Below are positions 18,887 through 29,120 of a stretch of DNA of 64,000 nt, one piece after another. A program made the translations under genes and the position numbers. This stretch comes from Glaciecola sp. (GTDB lineage Bacteria > Pseudomonadota > Gammaproteobacteria > Enterobacterales > Alteromonadaceae), in the NCBI GenBank assembly GCA_018623155.1, contig JAAZVZ010000005.1, positions 1-64,000 of the forward strand. Direction: 5' to 3'. The first letter of the stretch is position 1. Each line of letters begins with the position of its first letter. Below the pieces are notes generated by a model that saw only the letters and a program-made list of their open reading frames with translations, had not been told where the DNA came from and did no database searches.

Positions 18887-20008
18887 ATGAAATTATCTAA
18901 TCCATTTGTGCCAGATTTTAAGATCATAGGTATATTGTGTTATTGCCGTGAAACTTATGCCAGTCAAATGGCGGATGAGTTAAGTGCTTATTTTGCACAG
19001 TCAGCAATATCAGGATACTCTAAGTTTTCAAAACACGCTGGGTTTGCTTGTTACTACTTTCATCAGAGTCAAGCGCTTAGAACCATCTCTAAGCAAGTGC
19101 TATTTTCAGAATTGATGTTTGCTCGACAATTGGTGTTTTTGGTTGCGCATCCTGTGCATTTACACGAAGACGATCGAGTGAGCAGTGTGTTATCTGTCAT
19201 ACCTGAATCGGAGCAAGCATTACAGACGTGTGTGGTTGAGGTTCCCGATACCGAAGCGGGCAAGCATTTGAGCAAGTTTAGTCGCAAATTTGCAGTGCCG
19301 TTGCGTCAAGCTATGCGAGGTAAGGAACTGCTTTATCGACGTAAATTTAATAAGCCCATCACGGGGTTGTGTTGGCATATTTTATTAACCAGTAGTGATA
19401 AAGCCCATATAGGACTTAGTTTACCGCAGAATCGAAGCAACCATGAGAATGGTATCCACCGTCTCAAAATGCCACATGATGCTCCGAGTCGCTCAACCCT
19501 CAAATTGGAAGAGGCTATTTATGCCTTTATTCCAAAAGCTGAGCAATCTGAGCTTTTTCGAGAAGGGTACCGAGCAGTTGATTTAGGAGCTTGTCCTGGT
19601 GGATGGAGCTATCAACTGGTTAAGCGTGGTGTGCAGGTCGAAGCAGTTGATAATGGCAAAATGCAAAATGAGCTTATGGCGACTGGTTTGGTCGAGTACT
19701 ACGCTGTGGATGGTTTTAAACATCGTCCAGTATATGGTCCGGTACAGTGGTTGGTATGTGATATGATTGAACAACCCCAACGAGTCACTGAACTCATGTT
19801 GGATTGGTTAGTCAGAGGGGATGCCAAACATGCCATCTTTAATTTAAAACTGCCGATGCAGGATCGTTTTGCCACGGTTACTCAATGCATCAGGCAACTC
19901 GAACAAGAGTTAAAACAAGCAAATATAGCCTTTTCTTTGCAAGCGAAGCATCTCTATCATAACCGCGATGAAGTGACGGTCTGTATTTTACGCCAGAGTG
20001 ATTTGTAG
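18887..20008 (+). CDS. rlmM: 23S rRNA 2'-O-ribose C2498 methyltransferase RlmM
   Basis: RlmM methylates the 2'-OH of C2498 in 23S rRNA. The 373-residue protein has an N-terminal THUMP-like region, then RLKMPHDAPSRSTLKLEEA near residues 190-208 and the SAM-binding motif AVDLGACPGGWSYQLVKRG near 230-248. Catalytic-site residues follow in VCDMIEQP near 288 and NLKLPMQDR near 318, and HLYHNRDEVTV closes the domain. The gene follows the DUF423 gene by 7 bp. Confidence 0.95.
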   Translation: MKLSNPFVPDFKIIGILCYCRETYASQMADELSAYFAQSAISGYSKFSKHAGFACYYFHQSQALRTISKQVLFSELMFARQLVFLVAHPVHLHEDDRVSSVLSVIPESEQALQTCVVEVPDTEAGKHLSKFSRKFAVPLRQAMRGKELLYRRKFNKPITGLCWHILLTSSDKAHIGLSLPQNRSNHENGIHRLKMPHDAPSRSTLKLEEAIYAFIPKAEQSELFREGYRAVDLGACPGGWSYQLVKRGVQVEAVDNGKMQNELMATGLVEYYAVDGFKHRPVYGPVQWLVCDMIEQPQRVTELMLDWLVRGDAKHAIFNLKLPMQDRFATVTQCIRQLEQELKQANIAFSLQAKHLYHNRDEVTVCILRQSDL

Positions 20009-20048
20009 CGTCGTCGTAAAAATTTTTTGGTTAAAAACTAAAAACTCT

Positions 20049-20077
20049 ATGACTTTAGCGGTATTTTCCTATATAAT
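20049..20077 (+). promoter_or_regulatory. Sigma-70 promoter of fusA2
   Basis: ATGACT (20049-20054) and a perfect TATAAT (20072-20077) are 17 bp apart, followed by CCGCCC. The start codon of the EF-G gene is 37 bp downstream. The GC-rich discriminator suggests growth-rate or stringent control. Confidence 0.75.
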
Positions 20078-20113
20078 CCGCCCGATTTTTTGAACCAATT
20101 TAAAAGTGTAACC

Positions 20114-22201
20114 ATGACTGATTTATCACTCTATCGTAACATCGGTATTTTTGCTCACGTTGACGCGGGTAAAACCACCACTACAGAACGTATTCTAAAG
20201 CTCACCGGTAAGATTCACCGCACAGGTGAAGTACACGACGGTGAGTCAACAACTGACTTCATGGAGCAAGAAGCTGAGCGTGGTATCACAATCCAGTCAG
20301 CTGCAACGACTTGTTTCTGGAATGACCATCGCATGAACATCATCGATACCCCTGGACACGTTGACTTCACAGTTGAAGTTTACCGTTCATTGAAAGTACT
20401 TGACGGTGGTATTGGTGTTTTCTGTGGTTCTGGTGGTGTTGAGCCACAATCAGAAACAAACTGGCGCTATGCGACTGAGTCAGAAGTATCTCGTTTGATC
20501 TTTGTTAACAAGCTTGACCGTATGGGCGCAGATTTTTATCGCGTCGTTGAGCAGGTCAAGAAAGTCCTAGGTGCTAAGCCTCTGGTTATGACTTTACCAA
20601 TTGGTATTGAAGATGATTTTGTTGGTGTGGTTGATGTACTTTCTAAGAAAGCTTACATCTGGGATGACTCAGGTCAGCCAGAAAACTATGAAGTACAAGA
20701 CGTACCTGCTGATATGGTTGATAAAGTTGACCAGTATCATGAAGAGCTTATCGAAACTGCATTAGAAGTAAACGACGACTTGTTGATGGAATACATGGAA
20801 GGTGAAATGCCTTCACTTGAACAGATCAAAGAATGTATTCGCATTGGTACTCGCGACCTAGAATTCTTCCCAACATACTGTGGTTCAGCGTTTAAAAACA
20901 AAGGTATTCAGTTAGTTCTTGACGCGGTTGTTGATTACTTACCTTCACCAACTGAAGTTGATCCGCAAGACTTAACAGACGAAGAAACGGGTGAACCTAC
21001 TGGCGAAAAAGCAATTGTTTCTCCTGATGAGCCATTACGTGCGTTGGCGTTCAAAATCATGGATGACCGTTTTGGTGCACTGTACTTTACTCGTATCTAC
21101 TCTGGTAAGATGACCAAAGGTATGACGGTACTTAACTCTGCAACGGGTAAAACTGAACGTATCGGTCGTATGGTAGAAATGCACGCCGATGAGCGTACAG
21201 AACTTGATTCAGCACAAGCGGGTGATATCATTGCAATCGTTGGTATGAAAAACGTGCAAACTGGTCACACATTATGTGATCCAAACCATCCTTGTACACT
21301 TGAGCCAATGATTTTCCCTGAGCCAGTAATTTCAATTGCGGTTGCTCCAAAAGATAAAGGCTCAACTGAGAAAATGGGTATTGCTATCGGTAAGATGGTT
21401 GCAGAAGACCCGTCTTTCCAAGTTGAAACTGATGAAGATTCTGGTGAAACCATCCTTAAAGGTATGGGTGAACTACACTTAGACATCAAAGTAGACATCT
21501 TGAAGCGTACATATGGCGTTGAGCTTGAAGTCGGTAAGCCACAGGTTGCTTATCGTGAAACAATCACTCAAGAAGTTGAAGATTCTTACACGCACAAGAA
21601 GCAGTCTGGTGGTTCTGGTCAATTTGGTAAGATCGATTACCGTATTAAGCCAGGTGAGCAAAATTCTGGTTTCACTTTCACATCTACTGTTGTGGGTGGT
21701 AACGTACCAAAAGAATTCTTCCCAGCAATCGAAAAAGGCTTTGCCTCAATGATGCAAGAAGGTGTTTTAGCGGGTTATCCTGTACTAGACGTTGAAGTTG
21801 AATTATTCGACGGTGGTTTCCACGCCGTTGACTCATCAGCTGTAGCGTTTGAAATTGCAGCGAAAGGTGCATTCCGTCAATCAATTCCAAAAGCCGGTGC
21901 ACAATTACTTGAGCCTGTAATGAAAGTTGACGTATTTACACCAGACGATCACGTTGGTGACGTTATCGGTGACTTAAACCGTCGTCGTGGTATGATCAAA
22001 GACCAAGAAGCAGGCGTAACTGGCGTACGTATCAAAGCTGATGTACCTTTATCAGAAATGTTCGGTTACATCGGTCACTTACGTACAATGACATCTGGTC
22101 GTGGTCAGTTCTCGATGGAGTTCTCACACTACAGTGCATGTCCACAGAACGTAGCAGAAGCGGTTATCGAAGAAGCGAAAGCACGCAAAGAAGCTAAGTA
22201 A
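20114..22201 (+). CDS. fusA2: Elongation factor G, second paralogue (EF-G2 type)
   Basis: The 695-residue GTPase has the P-loop [10 protein letters not shown] at residues 14-23, DTPGHVD near 82-88 and NKLDRMG near 136-142, followed by the full set of EF-G domains II-V. The ATG at 20114 is chosen because [20 protein letters not shown] is the conserved start; an in-frame ATG at 20090 adds eight residues. It is not beside rpsL, rpsG or tuf, so it is the second EF-G found in marine gammaproteobacteria such as Vibrio and Shewanella rather than the str-operon copy. GGT, CGT and GAA codons dominate, which fits high expression. Whether it acts in translocation or ribosome recycling cannot be read from sequence. 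Confidence 0.93.
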   Translation: MTDLSLYRNIGIFAHVDAGKTTTTERILKLTGKIHRTGEVHDGESTTDFMEQEAERGITIQSAATTCFWNDHRMNIIDTPGHVDFTVEVYRSLKVLDGGIGVFCGSGGVEPQSETNWRYATESEVSRLIFVNKLDRMGADFYRVVEQVKKVLGAKPLVMTLPIGIEDDFVGVVDVLSKKAYIWDDSGQPENYEVQDVPADMVDKVDQYHEELIETALEVNDDLLMEYMEGEMPSLEQIKECIRIGTRDLEFFPTYCGSAFKNKGIQLVLDAVVDYLPSPTEVDPQDLTDEETGEPTGEKAIVSPDEPLRALAFKIMDDRFGALYFTRIYSGKMTKGMTVLNSATGKTERIGRMVEMHADERTELDSAQAGDIIAIVGMKNVQTGHTLCDPNHPCTLEPMIFPEPVISIAVAPKDKGSTEKMGIAIGKMVAEDPSFQVETDEDSGETILKGMGELHLDIKVDILKRTYGVELEVGKPQVAYRETITQEVEDSYTHKKQSGGSGQFGKIDYRIKPGEQNSGFTFTSTVVGGNVPKEFFPAIEKGFASMMQEGVLAGYPVLDVEVELFDGGFHAVDSSAVAFEIAAKGAFRQSIPKAGAQLLEPVMKVDVFTPDDHVGDVIGDLNRRRGMIKDQEAGVTGVRIKADVPLSEMFGYIGHLRTMTSGRGQFSMEFSHYSACPQNVAEAVIEEAKARKEAK

Positions 22202-22216
22202 GTTTTTCTAAATATT

Positions 22217-22252
22217 AAAAACCCCGATGAGTCATGCTCCTCGGGGTTTTTT
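22217..22252 (+). terminator. Rho-independent terminator after fusA2
   Basis: AAAAACCCCGA pairs with TCGGGGTTTTT around a 13-nt loop that can itself pair further, followed by a T-run. It starts 15 bp after the stop codon. Confidence 0.9.
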
Positions 22253-22361
22253 AATGTCCATTTTTTACTATCGGTACTTATTTACTTGCCTAAGAGCTTG
22301 CTGCATGCATAGGTAATGTGTTCAACATTCTTTATAAAAACATAGTCAAAAACAGATGAGA

Positions 22362-22389
22362 TTGCTTATAAATGTTTATATACTGTAAT
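22362..22389 (+). promoter_or_regulatory. Predicted pgm promoter
   Basis: TTGCTT (22362-22367) and TGTAAT (22384-22389) are 16 bp apart in an AT-rich gap, 38 bp before the pgm start codon. No operator could be recognised. Confidence 0.4.
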
Positions 22390-22426
22390 GAATTGAATTA
22401 ACTATCTTTTATTGACAGGGAAGCGC

Positions 22427-24064
22427 ATGGCATTACATCCTCTCGCTGGTCAGCCAGCAAAAAGTGAACATTTGATCAACGTTCCAAAACTCATCAGTGA
22501 TTATTTCAGCTTGCAACCCGACGTAAACGAGCCAACCCAAGCGGTGAGTTTTGGTACATCAGGTCATCGCGGCAGTGCGTTTAATCTGTCATTTAACGAT
22601 GCTCACATTGCTGCCATTACTCAAGCATTAGCCGAATATCGAAAAGAACAAGGCCATACAGGCCCATGTTTTATAGGTATGGATACACATGCTTTATCTG
22701 AAGCAGCGTTAACCACGACGATAGAAGTACTGGCTGCCAACCATGTCAATATGGTGGTGCAGCAACATCGAGATTACACGCCGACGCCTGTGATCTCACG
22801 AGCAATTTTGCAGCACAATGCCAAGTATGATGACGTGGCGGATGGTGTGGTTATCACGCCATCGCACAATCCGCCACAAGATGGTGGCTTTAAGTACAAT
22901 GCTGCCCATGGCGGTCCGGCTGATAGTGACGCAACGAGTCAAATCCAACAACGTGCAAATGAGTTACTGGCTAACGCAAATGTCGAAGTAAAACGCATCA
23001 ATATCGCAGAGGCAATGGCGTCAGAATATGTGACTGAAATTGATTTCATGGATGATTATATTCAAGATTTGGTCAATGTAGTAGATATCGAAGCCATTCA
23101 AACCGCCAAATTGCGAATCGCTGTTGATCCCCTTGGTGGCTCAGGAATGCGTTATTGGCAACGTATTGCAGAGACTTATCAACTGGATATTGAAGTTGTA
23201 AATAACAACATTGATCCTACGTTTCGCTTTATGACTTTAGATAAAGATGGTCAAATTCGCATGGACTGCTCCTCCCCTTACGCTATGGCGGGGTTACTTG
23301 CATACGCTAAAGATTATGATCTGGCGTTTGGCAATGATGCCGATTTTGATCGACACGGTATCGTAACTCCCACACATGGCTTATTAAATCCGAATCATTA
23401 TTTGGCCGTAGCCATCGATTATGTCTTAGAGCATCGACCGTATTGGCCAAACAACGCTGCAATTGGAAAAACACTTGTCTCAAGTTCAATGATTGATCGT
23501 GTGGTCAATGCCAAAGGTGCGCAATTGTCTGAAATGCCTGTCGGGTTTAAATGGTTTGTTTCAGGCTTGTTGGAGCAATCTATAGCGTTTGCCGGAGAGG
23601 AAAGTGCAGGGGGGATATTTTTGCGTAAAGACGGGACACCTTGGGCAACGGATAAAGATGGCTTCATTTTGTGTTTACTAGCGGCCGAAATTACCGCAAA
23701 GACAGGTATGAATCCTGGAGAGTATTACGCAAAACTCACCCAACAACATGGGACGCCATTTTATAAAAGAGTCGATGTGGCCGCGAGTCTCGCTGAAAAA
23801 CATGCATTAAGTTCAATGGATGCCCAAAGCGTGACTTCAACGCGCATTGCTGGAGAAGACATTATACGAATAGAGACACACGCCTCAGGGAATAATGCTG
23901 CAATAGGTGGAATAAAGGTGAGCACTGCAAATGGCTGGTTTGCGGCTCGACCATCTGGTACTGAAAATGTTTATAAGATTTATGCGGAGAGTTTTGTGTC
24001 AGAAACTCATCTTGAGTTGCTATTAGAGGATGCACAAAATTTGGTCGCAAGCGTAATTAAATAG
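22427..24064 (+). CDS. pgm: Phosphoglucomutase, alpha-D-glucose phosphate specific
   Basis: Pgm interconverts glucose-1-phosphate and glucose-6-phosphate. The 545-residue protein (E. coli 546) has the phosphoserine loop TPSHNPP with Ser146, the metal-binding loop GNDADFDRHG near residues 304-313, the sugar-binding GEESAGG near 391-397, and the phosphate-binding RPSGTENVYK near 509-518. The ATG at 22427 matches the family start and follows AGGGAAG; an in-frame TTG at 22412 is less likely. glgP follows after 157 bp, giving a glycogen-breakdown pair. Confidence 0.96.
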   Translation: MALHPLAGQPAKSEHLINVPKLISDYFSLQPDVNEPTQAVSFGTSGHRGSAFNLSFNDAHIAAITQALAEYRKEQGHTGPCFIGMDTHALSEAALTTTIEVLAANHVNMVVQQHRDYTPTPVISRAILQHNAKYDDVADGVVITPSHNPPQDGGFKYNAAHGGPADSDATSQIQQRANELLANANVEVKRINIAEAMASEYVTEIDFMDDYIQDLVNVVDIEAIQTAKLRIAVDPLGGSGMRYWQRIAETYQLDIEVVNNNIDPTFRFMTLDKDGQIRMDCSSPYAMAGLLAYAKDYDLAFGNDADFDRHGIVTPTHGLLNPNHYLAVAIDYVLEHRPYWPNNAAIGKTLVSSSMIDRVVNAKGAQLSEMPVGFKWFVSGLLEQSIAFAGEESAGGIFLRKDGTPWATDKDGFILCLLAAEITAKTGMNPGEYYAKLTQQHGTPFYKRVDVAASLAEKHALSSMDAQSVTSTRIAGEDIIRIETHASGNNAAIGGIKVSTANGWFAARPSGTENVYKIYAESFVSETHLELLLEDAQNLVASVIK

Positions 24065-24221
24065 CTCAGTTTGTTTGTTTTGTGTTAATTATTGTAAATA
24101 AAATGTTAATAAATAGGTGTTTGCAAACGAATGCATTGCAAAAAACTTATTTGTTAACTTAATTTTAACATAAAAATGAATTAACCACTGTTACACTTAT
24201 CGAAGTTATTAACTTTAAGAT

Positions 24222-26684
24222 ATGTGGATTATGACAAGTTCATCAATTACCAAGCAGACATTTAAAGGCGCTGTTGTGCGTCATCTTCATTCAACGTTAG
24301 GTACGGATGAGAATAAGGCCAATAACCATGCATGGTGGAAAGCGACTTCTGCTGCAGTCCAGGAGTTGGTGTTAGAAGGGTTACGGAAAACCCAAAAAAC
24401 ACACTATATAAATGACACCCGTGCGGTTCATTACCTATCAGCAGAGTTTCTGATGGGGCGCTTGCTGTCTAACAATATGCATAATTTTGGTGTATTTGAG
24501 GCTGCAGATGAGGCGCTGCAAGAGTTGGGTGTGTCTTTGACTGATATTTTGGAAGAAGAACCTGATATGGCCTTAGGTAATGGTGGCCTTGGTCGGCTCG
24601 CAGCGTGTTTCTTAGATTCTCTTGCGACGCAGGATTTACCTGCGATTGGTTATGGTATTCATTACGAGCATGGTTTATTCCGTCAAGAGATCCGTGACAA
24701 TCAGCAAATAGAACGACCTGATAGCTGGCGTGATTACGGAAATCCATGGGAGATTTGTCGTCCGGAGTCGATTCAAGAAATCCCACTCTATGGTTATGTT
24801 GAAACCAAATACAATGATAATGGCGGGATCACTAAAGAGTGGCACCCAGGCATGATTGTCAAAGGGGTACCATGGGATGTTCCGGTCGTTGGATACGGTG
24901 GCAAAACCGTAAATGTCCTACGTCTATGGCAATCAGAAGCGTCAGATTATTTTAATTGGGATGTGTTTAATGCTGGTGGCTATGTTGATGCGCAACGTGA
25001 AAACGTTCAAGCTGAAACGATTTCTAAAGTCCTTTACCCTAATGATGAAACGGAAGCAGGTAAAGAACTGCGTTTAATTCAGCAGTATTTTTTCTGTGCT
25101 TGCTCACTAAAAGATATTATACGTCGTTATAAACGTGCGCATGGTGATAACTGGTCACGTTTTGTTGAACAAGTTGTGATCCAACTCAATGACACCCATC
25201 CAGCGATTGCGATTCCTGAACTAATGCGTATTTTGGTCGACCGTGCAGAGTTAGATTGGGATACGGCGTGGGAGATCTCTAGTCAAGTATTTGCTTACAC
25301 TAATCACACACTCTTGCCAGAAGCGCTAGAAAAATGGCCTGTGCGTATGATTGAGAAGATATTGCCTCGTCATATTGAAATCATCTATGAGATTAATCAC
25401 CGCTTCTTAGCTGAAGTAGAAAAGGTTTGGCCGGGTGATAATGCCATGAAGGCAAAGCTTTCTATCATAGAAGAAGCAGATGAAAAAATGGTGCGTATGG
25501 GTAACCTGTCTGTTATTGGTTCGTTTAAAGTCAATGGTGTTGCTCAAATTCACTCTAAATTGGTCAAAGCCAATCTATTCCCCGAGTTTGAACATATGAC
25601 GCCTGGGAAGTTGACAAATGTGACGAATGGCATCACTCCTCGTCGTTGGTTAAAGGCTTGTAATCCCCGTTTGTCAAAACTAATCGATAAAAAGATAGGC
25701 AAAGATTGGCCTTTGGATTTGGATAAGTTAACTGGGCTTGCCGCGTTTGCTGATGAGGCAAAATTCCAAAAAGCATTTATGAAAGTGAAACAAGACAATA
25801 AAGTTGATTTAGCCAAAGAAATTTTTAAATTAACGGGTATTAAAGTAGATACCAAGGCTATATTTGACATTCAAATTAAACGTTTACATGAGTACAAACG
25901 TCAACATTTGAATTTATTACATATTTTGGCTTTGTATCGTCGATTACTCGAAAACCCAAGCTATGACATGCATCCTCGAGTCTTTATTTTTGGCGCAAAG
26001 GCTGCACCGGGTTACAAATTGGCAAAAGATATCATTTACGCCATTAATGCAGTAGCTGAAAAGGTCAATCATGATCCACGCGTGAACCACAAGCTGAAAG
26101 TTGTGTTTTTGCCGAATTATCGCGTGTCTCAAGCTGAAAAAATGATTCCTGCAGCGGATGTTTCTGAACAGATATCAACGGCAGGTAAAGAAGCATCTGG
26201 TACTGGTAATATGAAGTTATCCCTCAATGGTGCATTAACGATTGGTACTCTAGATGGTGCGAATATCGAAATTGCTGAAGAAGTTGGAGATGACAACATT
26301 TTCATTTTTGGTTTAACTGTTGATGAAGTACAGGCTCTTAAAGTAAAAGGGTATAATCCATATGATTATTACTATGCCAATGCTGAATTAAAAGCCGTTA
26401 TTGACTGGTTGGATACGGATTACTTTACGCCAGGTAAGCCAGGTGCTTTGAGTAACATTAAACACAGTTTATTAGATGGGGGCGATCCTTATTTATGTCT
26501 AGCGGATTATGAAAGTTACGCCAAAGCGCATGAAGATCTAGACAAAGCATATCGCGATCAGAGTAATTGGGCACGTATGGCAATTTTGAATACGGCACAT
26601 ATGGGTAAATTTACCTCTGACCGTTCGATTCGCGATTATGTGAATAACATTTGGCAGTTAACACCTTGTGAAATTAAAGACTGA
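24222..26684 (+). CDS. glgP: Glycogen/maltodextrin phosphorylase
   Basis: The 820-residue protein is a full-length GT35 alpha-glucan phosphorylase, which releases glucose-1-phosphate from glycogen or maltodextrin. The PLP lysine lies near residue 665 in [34 protein letters not shown] near 127-140 and VNDTHPA-type [16 protein letters not shown] near 324-339 are also conserved. Downstream lies pgm's product logic: Pgm converts the product to glucose-6-phosphate. No glgA, glgB or glgC is in the window. An alternative ATG is three codons downstream. The gene ends before a clear terminator. Confidence 0.95.
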   Translation: MWIMTSSSITKQTFKGAVVRHLHSTLGTDENKANNHAWWKATSAAVQELVLEGLRKTQKTHYINDTRAVHYLSAEFLMGRLLSNNMHNFGVFEAADEALQELGVSLTDILEEEPDMALGNGGLGRLAACFLDSLATQDLPAIGYGIHYEHGLFRQEIRDNQQIERPDSWRDYGNPWEICRPESIQEIPLYGYVETKYNDNGGITKEWHPGMIVKGVPWDVPVVGYGGKTVNVLRLWQSEASDYFNWDVFNAGGYVDAQRENVQAETISKVLYPNDETEAGKELRLIQQYFFCACSLKDIIRRYKRAHGDNWSRFVEQVVIQLNDTHPAIAIPELMRILVDRAELDWDTAWEISSQVFAYTNHTLLPEALEKWPVRMIEKILPRHIEIIYEINHRFLAEVEKVWPGDNAMKAKLSIIEEADEKMVRMGNLSVIGSFKVNGVAQIHSKLVKANLFPEFEHMTPGKLTNVTNGITPRRWLKACNPRLSKLIDKKIGKDWPLDLDKLTGLAAFADEAKFQKAFMKVKQDNKVDLAKEIFKLTGIKVDTKAIFDIQIKRLHEYKRQHLNLLHILALYRRLLENPSYDMHPRVFIFGAKAAPGYKLAKDIIYAINAVAEKVNHDPRVNHKLKVVFLPNYRVSQAEKMIPAADVSEQISTAGKEASGTGNMKLSLNGALTIGTLDGANIEIAEEVGDDNIFIFGLTVDEVQALKVKGYNPYDYYYANAELKAVIDWLDTDYFTPGKPGALSNIKHSLLDGGDPYLCLADYESYAKAHEDLDKAYRDQSNWARMAILNTAHMGKFTSDRSIRDYVNNIWQLTPCEIKD

Positions 26685-26703
26685 CATAATAGTGCGTTTG
26701 ATG

Positions 26704-26727
26704 AAGGAGCCCAGTGGCTCCTTTTTT
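26704..26727 (+). terminator. Rho-independent terminator after glgP
   Basis: AAGGAGCC and GGCTCCTT form an 8-bp stem around CAGT, followed by five further T residues. It begins 20 bp after the glgP stop codon. Confidence 0.9.
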
Positions 26728-26789
26728 ATTGTGGCATGGATGGCAAATAGGTAAAATACAGCAAAGTAGAACTTTACAGTATACGTCGA

Positions 26790-27818
26790 ATGCAGACATT
26801 TTTAGAGCGTTCTCGTTTTATGCCTGACCAAATACAACCACATCAAAGTATTTTGGCAAATGGGACTCGAGTATCCGTCATTGATGCGGGGATTATTGAG
26901 TTTGCACCTGCTCATTATAATCCAAGTGAGATCCGTCATATTGTCTTAAGTTGTGGGGTTCATGGCAATGAAACTGCACCTATAGAAATGTGCTCAGATT
27001 TAGTTGAAGCGTTGCTGACTCAAAGCATTACCCCAAAGGTAAAAGTACAATTTCAATTTGCTAATCTTGCTGCGATGAATATTGGCGAGCGATTTGTTGA
27101 TGTCAATATGAATAGATTGTTTGATGGCATGCACGAACATTATAAGTCTTGTCCAGAAGCGCTTCGTGCAAAACAGTTAGAACAGTATACTCGTCAATTC
27201 TTTGCTGAATGTCACAACCGCGATCGCAAATTTCATTATGATTTACATACGGCCATACGCGATGCAAAATATCCAAGATTTGCCGTATACCCCTACTTGG
27301 ATGGAAAGCCTTACAGCCGGCAACAAATGAATTGGTTAGCCAGTGCAGGTATTCAAGCCATCTTGTTATCACATAATCCAACGACAACGTATTCATATTT
27401 TACGAGCAAACATTGTGATGCACATGCATTTACAGTTGAATTAGGCAAGGTGAGGGCATTTGGGCAAAATAATCGTGAGGACTTTACCCAAAGTGACGTC
27501 TTTTTGCATGATTTAATTACAGATGATACGTTTGATCCCGACAGTGAAGAGACACCGCTTTTGTTTGATATTGCGCAAACGATTCTGCGTGAAACGGATT
27601 CTTTTGAGTTACACTTTGCTGATGACACGCCAAATTTTACACGTTACCAACGTGGTGATGTTTTGGCCACAGCAACTTTTGATGATAAACAATCTCGACA
27701 ATATCCTGTTTTGGCAGATGAAGAAGCCATTGTGTTTCCAAACGCGAGCGTGGCGGTTGGACAACGGGCATTATTAACCGTTGTTGAGATTGGACTTCAT
27801 GATTTGGAATTAATATGA
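26790..27818 (+). CDS. astE: Succinylglutamate desuccinylase
   Basis: AstE releases glutamate and succinate in the last step of the arginine succinyltransferase pathway. The 342-residue zinc hydrolase (M14/AstE-AspA family) has HGNETAP with ligands His58 and Glu61, the HYDLHTAIRDAKYPRFAV segment near 150-167 with the third ligand, and catalytic Glu in FTVELGKVRAFGQN near 213-226. The other ast genes (astCADB) are not in this window. Its stop codon overlaps the start of the HIT gene by 4 bp, so the two are coupled. No clear ribosome binding site was seen before the ATG. Confidence 0.92.
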   Translation: MQTFLERSRFMPDQIQPHQSILANGTRVSVIDAGIIEFAPAHYNPSEIRHIVLSCGVHGNETAPIEMCSDLVEALLTQSITPKVKVQFQFANLAAMNIGERFVDVNMNRLFDGMHEHYKSCPEALRAKQLEQYTRQFFAECHNRDRKFHYDLHTAIRDAKYPRFAVYPYLDGKPYSRQQMNWLASAGIQAILLSHNPTTTYSYFTSKHCDAHAFTVELGKVRAFGQNNREDFTQSDVFLHDLITDDTFDPDSEETPLLFDIAQTILRETDSFELHFADDTPNFTRYQRGDVLATATFDDKQSRQYPVLADEEAIVFPNASVAVGQRALLTVVEIGLHDLELI

Positions 27819-28243
27819 ATGCCGGATTTGTCTTAGACACTCGCTTACAAGTCGACACTGACTTTGTCATTGATTTACGATTGTGTACCGTACGTCTGAT
27901 GAATGATGCGCAGTACCCTTGGTTGATTTTGATTCCTAAAATAGCCAACTTGAGTGAATTACATCAATTATCGGAAGCGCAACAACATTTGCTTAATCAG
28001 GATTCAAATTTGACTTCAAAAGTATTGATGCAATTATTTGAACCTGAAACGTTAAATGTGGCTTCATTAGGAAACATTGTTAGACAATTGCACATTCATC
28101 ATGTTGCTAGGTTTACTGATGATCCTGCTTGGCCGGGACCGATTTGGGGTAAGCATCCAGTAATGCCATATGAAGATCAGATTAAACTAGAGAGGATTGA
28201 GGCGATACAAGCATCGTTTACTCACATGATGAAAAACCGTTAA
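27815..28243 (+). CDS. HIT domain protein
   Basis: The 142-residue protein belongs to the histidine-triad superfamily, in the subgroup with the signature QLHxHxxAR-x5-DPAWPGP-x-WG. Here the motif is QLHIHHVARFTDDPAWPG at residues 91-108, with His93, His95 and His96. HIT proteins are nucleotide hydrolases or transferases; this short subgroup has no assigned substrate that I can name. The start ATG overlaps the astE stop (ATGA), and the end overlaps the end of a small convergent gene by 4 bp. Confidence 0.88.
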   Translation: MNAGFVLDTRLQVDTDFVIDLRLCTVRLMNDAQYPWLILIPKIANLSELHQLSEAQQHLLNQDSNLTSKVLMQLFEPETLNVASLGNIVRQLHIHHVARFTDDPAWPGPIWGKHPVMPYEDQIKLERIEAIQASFTHMMKNR

Positions 28244-28410
28244 GCTTGGTTGTCGTCTTCTTGCTCTTTTAGATGCTCGGCTTCTGCTTTTTTTCGGTCA
28301 AGGTAAGATTGGGGAAGATCCATTCGTTTTGAATCCTTCAACAATAACAAATTAGAAATAATCAAGCCAAAAACAACAATAACAATAATAACAATGACTG
28401 TTGTACTCAT
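28240..28410 (-). CDS. Small single-pass membrane protein, DUF2897-like
   Basis: The 56-residue product starts [20 protein letters not shown], a single transmembrane segment at residues 4-24. A charged cytoplasmic tail rich in Lys, Glu and Asp follows. The ATG overlaps the stop of the M15 peptidase gene (ATGA type), so it is translationally coupled. Size, topology and position downstream of dapE and a peptidase fit DUF2897, but I cannot confirm that without a profile search. Function unknown. Confidence 0.65.
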   Translation of the reverse strand: MSTTVIVIIVIVVFGLIISNLLLLKDSKRMDLPQSYLDRKKAEAEHLKEQEDDNQA

Positions 28411-29120
28411 AATGCATCCTTGATATTGGAATTATTCAAAATATATCGATTGTATACAATATCTAAATTGGCCAATACGATATGTTTTCCAGCCAAAGAA
28501 TACTGAATTATTTGCTGATGCAGGGCTGCAAGGGGGAAGTTTTGAATGATTTTTTGGGCCACAGGAGCATAACTGTAGTGCCATGGTTCAATACCTATAC
28601 CACCTCGATCCTGAGCATATGGACGAGTAAATTCAAATTTTTCTGCATTTTCCATCATCCAAGCGTTTAAATCGGCACAAATGCCGCCGGCTTCATATTC
28701 ACTTGGTACTAATTTCAAATTGTAATTCGCATCATTAACACATCGTGCATCATATACATCGATATCTGTACCCCAATGATGCCTAGATGCACCTGGTAAC
28801 GCTGAAAAACGCAATATTGCATGCATTTTGTCAAGTTCACTCAAGTGATGCAGTTCAACTTGTTCTTCCGCATCGTTTAATGTTGGTCGTTCACCAAACC
28901 ACTTTTGCTCCCAAATTGAGGATTGGGCATTAAAACTCCGAAATCCAGAGTAAATTTGACAGTCTATACCGTCATCACTGGCTGCTTTTTGCATGGCAAC
29001 AAAAGCCTCTCCGGCTTCTTTTACTAAGGCAAAATTACCAGAAACACCTAACGCATTGAGTTCTGCTAAATCAACTAAATGATCATCTGCCAGACCAAGG
29101 ACTTGCTCATCAAGTATCAT
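28407..29120 (-). CDS. M15 family metallopeptidase (D-Ala-D-Ala carboxypeptidase/VanY-like)
   Basis: From the ATG at 29120 the product has 237 residues. It contains the M15 metal-site motif [13 protein letters not shown] near residues 118-130 (H-x6-D) and the closing EPWHYSY near 186-192. [19 protein letters not shown] near 62-80 is also typical of the VanY group. Such enzymes trim D-Ala from peptidoglycan stem peptides. No signal peptide is evident, so a cytoplasmic role, perhaps on recycled muropeptides, is possible. The ATG overlaps the dapE stop codon, and the product may therefore be made together with DapE, which supplies diaminopimelate for the same stem peptides. Confidence 0.85.
   Translation of the reverse strand: MILDEQVLGLADDHLVDLAELNALGVSGNFALVKEAGEAFVAMQKAASDDGIDCQIYSGFRSFNAQSSIWEQKWFGERPTLNDAEEQVELHHLSELDKMHAILRFSALPGASRHHWGTDIDVYDARCVNDANYNLKLVPSEYEAGGICADLNAWMMENAEKFEFTRPYAQDRGGIGIEPWHYSYAPVAQKIIQNFPLAALHQQIIQYSLAGKHIVLANLDIVYNRYILNNSNIKDAL

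Noticed and set aside
20090-20113. Upstream ATG of the EF-G gene
   Set aside because: It would add eight residues before the conserved [11 protein letters not shown] start and lies within the expected 5' leader.
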